NCBI RefSeq assembly: GCF_009828585.1
Contig: NZ_WSRZ01000020.1
Span: 1-64,000, forward strand
Direction of reading: 5' to 3'
Source: Shewanella litoralis
GTDB taxonomy: Bacteria; Pseudomonadota; Gammaproteobacteria; Enterobacterales; Shewanellaceae
Length of the DNA: 64,000 nt
Shown here: positions 60,683 to 64,000 of the stretch, one piece after another
Numbering within the stretch: the first letter of the stretch is position 1
Layout of the letters: every line of letters starts with the position of its first letter
Position numbers and translations under genes: made by a program
Notes under the pieces: generated by a model
What the model was told of the DNA's origin: nothing
What the model saw: only the letters and a program-made list of their open reading frames with translations
The model's database searches: none

Positions 60683-62605
60683 TTACTTTTTGTCGTCTTT
60701 TACTTCTTCGAACTCAGCGTCAACAACATCATCAGCAGGCTTTGATTGACCAGCATCGTGTGCTTGGCCTTCTGCGCCGCCTTGAGCTTGCGCTTTAGCT
60801 TGAGCAATTTCCATTAACTTAGCAGACGCTTCTATAAGTGCCTGAGTGGCTGTGTCCATTGCTTCTTTATCTTTGCCTTTGATAGCAGTTTCTAGCTCAG
60901 TGATTGCCGCTTCAATCTTTTCTTTTTCGTCGCTGGCTAAATCGTCGCCCGCTTCTTCAACTTGCTTCTTAGTTGCGTGTACTAAGCCATCAGCCTGGTT
61001 ACGTGCTTGAACCAACTCTTCAAACTTGGCATCTTCGTCAGCGTGAGCTTCTGCGTCACGAACCATTTGTTCTACTTCTTCGTCTGATAGACCAGAGTTA
61101 GCTTTAATGGTGATGTTTTGCGCTTTACCGGTTTTCTTATCGGTTGCAGATACTTTTAAGATACCGTCTGCATCGATGTCAAAAGCCACTTCAATTTGTG
61201 GTTGACCACGTGGTGCAGGCTCAATCCCTTCTAGGTTAAATTGACCTAGAGATTTGTTGTAGCTCGCTTGCTTACGCTCACCTTGAAGTACGTGAATCGT
61301 TACCGCACTTTGGTTGTCGTCTGCTGTTGAGAACGTTTGGCTTGCTTTAGTCGGGATAGTGGTGTTCTTCTCGATAAGCTTAGTCATTACGCTACCCATG
61401 GTTTCGATACCAAATGATAACGGTGTTACGTCAAGTAATAGTACGTCTTTTACTTCACCAGAAAGTACACCAGCTTGAATAGCCGCGCCTACTGCAACAG
61501 CTTCGTCTGGGTTAACGTCTTTACGTGGCTCTTTGCCGAAGAAGTTTGTCACCGCTTCTTGTACTTTAGGCATACGAGTCTGACCACCAACTAGAATCAC
61601 TTCGTTGATGTCTGATACTGATAAGTCAGCATCTGCAAGTGCCACTTTTAACGGCTCTAATGTACGTTGAATTAAGTCTTCTACTAATGACTCTAATTTA
61701 GCACGAGTGATCTTAACCACTAAATGCTTAGGACCTGTTGCATCTGCAGTGATGTAAGGCAGGTTTACTTCAGTGTGGTTAGTGCTTGAAAGTTCGATTT
61801 TTGCTTTTTCAGCCGCTTCTTTCAAACGTTGCATTGCTAACGGATCTTTGCGTAGATCTAAGCCCTGGTCTTTTTTGAATTCATCAGCTAAATAGTTGAT
61901 TAAACGGTTGTCAAAATCTTCGCCACCTAGGTGAGTGTCACCATTGGTTGCTAATACTTCAAATGTTTGGTCGCCATCGTTGCTGTCGATTTCGATGATA
62001 GAGATATCGAATGTACCACCACCTAAATCGTATACCGCAACAATGTTGTCGCCTTGTTTCTTGTCAATACCGTACGCTAACGCAGCCGCTGTTGGCTCGT
62101 TGATAATACGCTTAACATCTAGACCTGCGATACGGCCAGCATCTTTCGTTGCTTGACGTTGTGAATCGTTAAAGTATGCAGGAACGGTAATAACCGCTTC
62201 GGTAACTTCTTCACCTAAAAAGTCTTCTGCAGTCTTTTTCATCTTTTTCAAGATTTCAGCAGAAACCTGTGGTGGCGCCATTTTATTGCCACGAGATTCA
62301 ACCCACGCATCGCCATTATCTGCTGCGATAATTTTGAATGGCATGATGTTAACATCACGTTGAACTTCGTCATCTTTAAAACGACGACCAATTAAACGCT
62401 TAATAGCAAAAAATGTGTTTGCAGGGTTAGTCACTGCTTGACGTTTTGCTGGTTGGCCAACAATCGTTTCTTCATCGGTATAAGCGATGATTGAAGGCGT
62501 TGTACGATCGCCCTCTGCGTTTTCAATTACGCGTGCTTTGCCGCCATCAAGGACAGCCACACAAGAGTTTGTCGTGCCTAAGTCGATACCAATAATTTTG
62601 CCCAT
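60683..62605 (-). CDS. dnaK: Chaperone DnaK (Hsp70)
   Basis: 640 residues. ATPase domain (1-385) starting [13 protein letters not shown], with [13 protein letters not shown] and the DLGGGTFD phosphate loop; linker [11 protein letters not shown] near 390; substrate-binding domain and helical lid to about 605; acidic tail ending [13 protein letters not shown] before the ATG. grpE is not adjacent. Heat-shock control is supported by the sigma-32 promoter at 62658-62686. Confidence 0.98.
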   Translation of the reverse strand: MGKIIGIDLGTTNSCVAVLDGGKARVIENAEGDRTTPSIIAYTDEETIVGQPAKRQAVTNPANTFFAIKRLIGRRFKDDEVQRDVNIMPFKIIAADNGDAWVESRGNKMAPPQVSAEILKKMKKTAEDFLGEEVTEAVITVPAYFNDSQRQATKDAGRIAGLDVKRIINEPTAAALAYGIDKKQGDNIVAVYDLGGGTFDISIIEIDSNDGDQTFEVLATNGDTHLGGEDFDNRLINYLADEFKKDQGLDLRKDPLAMQRLKEAAEKAKIELSSTNHTEVNLPYITADATGPKHLVVKITRAKLESLVEDLIQRTLEPLKVALADADLSVSDINEVILVGGQTRMPKVQEAVTNFFGKEPRKDVNPDEAVAVGAAIQAGVLSGEVKDVLLLDVTPLSFGIETMGSVMTKLIEKNTTIPTKASQTFSTADDNQSAVTIHVLQGERKQASYNKSLGQFNLEGIEPAPRGQPQIEVAFDIDADGILKVSATDKKTGKAQNITIKANSGLSDEEVEQMVRDAEAHADEDAKFEELVQARNQADGLVHATKKQVEEAGDDLASDEKEKIEAAITELETAIKGKDKEAMDTATQALIEASAKLMEIAQAKAQAQGGAEGQAHDAGQSKPADDVVDAEFEEVKDDKK

Positions 62606-62806
62606 GGGGTCCTCCAGAATTGACGCTATTACGTCACAAATATGTTATTTGATGTTGATATGGGGATGAACAACGTATTTTTCAACCTGTCGGTTGCTAA
62701 ATTGGCTGTTCACATTTAGCCACTCATATCAGCCTTGATACCTATATTGGGACAGCAAAATGAATTACAAGGGTATTGATAAAAAATTTATGCCATTTTG
62801 CTGATA
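62606..62806. other. dnaK leader and promoter region
   Basis: About 200 bases between dnaK and the second foldback element. Contains the sigma-32 promoter. Further upstream sequences are AT-rich without another feature I can support. Confidence 0.5.
62658..62686 (-). promoter_or_regulatory. Sigma-32 (heat-shock) promoter of dnaK
   Basis: - strand GTTGAAA (62680-62686), 14-base spacer, CCCCATAT (62658-62665), an almost perfect match to CTTGAAA-N13..15-CCCCATNT, about 50 bases upstream of the dnaK start. Confidence 0.88.
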
Positions 62807-63083
62807 TACCCAAACAACCTGAAGATGCTCGATTTCAGCAAGAATTTACACGCGTTTAGGCAAGGCATTGATTGCGGGTAATGGTTGTTCCCTTTCCAAA
62901 ATCAATAACGCAGCATAAACGCGTGTAAAACTTGCCCTTTGGGAGTTTCACCGTGTTTCCCTGATTATTAAATCAAGAGCGTTGTTGCGCTAATTTATAA
63001 GGTGCCTACATTACCGCATTAACGCGCCTAGTATTGAAAACACGGTGAAGCTCTGAAACACGTATCTTCAAGTTGATTGGGTA
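62807..63083. mobile_element. Foldback MITE-like element, TACCCAA ends, copy 2
   Basis: 277 bp, flanked by TA (62805-62806 and 63084-63085), closely similar to 30329-30618 over its whole length in the same orientation. It is shorter by 13 bases, mostly in the middle. The exact internal arms TTTACACGCGTTTA (62845-62858) and its complement (62916-62929) and the TTCACCGTGTT / AACACGGTGAA pair are all preserved. It encodes no protein and lies upstream of both dnaK (- strand) and the small membrane protein gene (+ strand). Confidence 0.88.
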
Positions 63084-63250
63084 TATGAGCCGAGTCCATG
63101 CGGGTATCAACAAAGGTTTAGCTGGGGTTATTGCCCAGACAAAATGAATTTTAAGCGTATATCCTGCTAAATGTTTGATAAAAAACAGTATCAGAGTTAT
63201 AACAGAATGTAAGGAAATAAAGGCCAAGCGGAAACAGAGGATATGCGGCA

Positions 63251-63586
63251 ATGGGACTGCCAAGGTGGAATTTAAGCGACAGCGCTGAAAGAAAACTACG
63301 CATTGTTATTTTAACAATTGTAGGCTTAATTATGGCCTATGAAAAATTTTACGGTGTCAGTAGTACCCAATACCCGGCAATGTACTTATGTGTATTTGCC
63401 CTTATCGCAACCTTTATGACCAATGCAATTCAACGCCGTTATTTTACTTATGTCATGGAATACGCTCAAGCTTTTCGCATTGTTGCCATTCTAATGACCT
63501 GCGCCTTTTTCATCATTTGGTTATTTACCACCTATGAGCGCTTTACCTTACCAGCCACACCAAGCCACCTTATTTACACTTTATAA
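63251..63586 (+). CDS. Hypothetical small inner-membrane protein
   Basis: 111 residues, not recognised. Three hydrophobic segments (about 16-32, 44-60 and 73-95) suggest a small polytopic inner-membrane protein; N-terminus basic (MGLPRWNLSDSAERKLR). GAGG ten bases before the ATG. It lies between copy 2 of the foldback element and proA, and shares a terminator with proA. I infer a real gene from the ribosome site, the even hydrophobic pattern and the terminator. Confidence 0.7.
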   Translation: MGLPRWNLSDSAERKLRIVILTIVGLIMAYEKFYGVSSTQYPAMYLCVFALIATFMTNAIQRRYFTYVMEYAQAFRIVAILMTCAFFIIWLFTTYERFTLPATPSHLIYTL

Positions 63587-63606
63587 GCGATGATTTGCAC
63601 AATAAA

Positions 63607-63632
63607 ACAAGGGCGCTAACTTGCGCCCTTAT
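63607..63632. terminator. Bidirectional terminator between the small membrane protein and proA
   Basis: AAGGGCGC (63609-63616) / GCGCCCTT (63623-63630), six-base loop. T tracts are short on both sides. Confidence 0.7.
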
Positions 63633-63654
63633 GGTTTGAGCTAATTAATATATT

Positions 63655-64000
63655 TTATTGCCTGCTAGTATAATCGCCCCAGGCAAGCCACTTATAAGTG
63701 GTTAATGCATCGAGTGCCATCGGTCCGCGCGCATGCAATTTTTGCGTACTCACCGCAACCTCTGCACCTAAACCGAATTGAGAACCATCGGTAAAACGAG
63801 TACTGGCATTGACATAGACAGCAGCAGAATCAACCTGATTCATAAAGTGGGCTGCTGCGTGTATATCGTCAGTTAAAATTGCCTCAGAATGACCACTCGA
63901 ATATTGCCTAATGTGCTCAACAGCTGCATCGATATCATTCACCACTCTTATGCCTAACGTGAGTGATAACCACTCAGTTGAAAACGATTCGTCGTGCGCT
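63655..64000 (-). CDS. proA: Gamma-glutamyl phosphate reductase, C-terminal part (cut by window edge)
   Basis: The last 115 or so residues of ProA, the second enzyme of proline synthesis (glutamate-5-semialdehyde dehydrogenase). The reading frame is open to the right edge, with [13 protein letters not shown], then [59 protein letters not shown] (in part [32 protein letters not shown]) and LTTYKW, all C-terminal signatures of the family. proB is expected upstream, outside the window. Confidence 0.95.
   Translation of the reverse strand, partial: AHDESFSTEWLSLTLGIRVVNDIDAAVEHIRQYSSGHSEAILTDDIHAAAHFMNQVDSAAVYVNASTRFTDGSQFGLGAEVAVSTQKLHARGPMALDALTTYKWLAWGDYTSRQ

Overview
The window is almost certainly a piece of a Shewanella (Gammaproteobacteria, Alteromonadales) chromosome. 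The basis is gene order known from that genus: dnaK-dnaJ, dapB-carA-carB-greA, rlmE-ftsH-folP-glmM-tpiA-secG, rimP-nusA-infB-rbfA-truB-rpsO, a GGDEF/EAL gene between rpsO and pnp, then nlpI and prfC. The DNA is moderately AT-rich and reads as a contiguous housekeeping segment with a c-di-GMP-rich accessory stretch on the left. I see no prophage, insertion sequence with a transposase, CRISPR array, toxin-antitoxin pair or defence island.

Left part (1-24000, mostly + strand): an RND efflux pair (adaptor and pump) followed by a NYN-domain gene; a 1270-residue periplasmic-propeller GGDEF-EAL sensor; a solute-binding-like protein; a YbgC-type thioesterase; a second GGDEF-EAL protein whose GGDEF motif is degenerate; an HDOD protein; the tRNA hydroxylation protein TrhP with its YfhL-type ferredoxin; the anaerobic ubiquinone genes ubiT / ubiU-ubiV (divergent, with a possible FNR-type site between); a YjiH-family membrane protein; two PilZ proteins; and radA. 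Five proteins of c-di-GMP turnover or binding lie within about 28 kb if the GGDEF/EAL gene at 30.7 kb is included.

Middle and right part (24000-62600, almost all - strand): TatD-family nuclease, prfC, nlpI, pnp, then (opposite strand) a GGDEF/EAL gene, then rpsO-truB-rbfA-infB-nusA-rimP, initiator tRNA-fMet, tRNA-Leu(GAG), secG, tpiA, glmM, folP, ftsH, rlmE, yhbY (opposite strand), secF-secD, a hypothetical protein, greA, carB-carA, dapB, fklB, an M48 lipoprotein protease, a DEAD-box helicase, dnaJ and dnaK. This is the translation / transcription-elongation / protein-quality-control core. Many transcription units are closed by clear intrinsic terminators, and dnaK has a textbook sigma-32 promoter. 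The right edge holds a small membrane protein and the C-terminal part of proA.

The least explained structures are small non-autonomous repeats: two copies (290 and 277 bp) of one foldback element with imperfect TACCCAA-type terminal inverted repeats and TA flanks, one upstream of a GGDEF/EAL gene beside pnp and one upstream of dnaK, and a third, different 311-bp element with GGGCGTGT-type ends beside radA. All have internal inverted repeats as well, and the two families share a short internal motif. A four-unit 14-bp tandem repeat lies upstream of the efflux operon. Several start sites were moved from the longest open frame (pnp, rimP, ftsH, folP, infB, rbfA, rpsO, tpiA, carB, dapB, secD, radA, ubiV and others) on the basis of ribosome binding sites and family N-termini.
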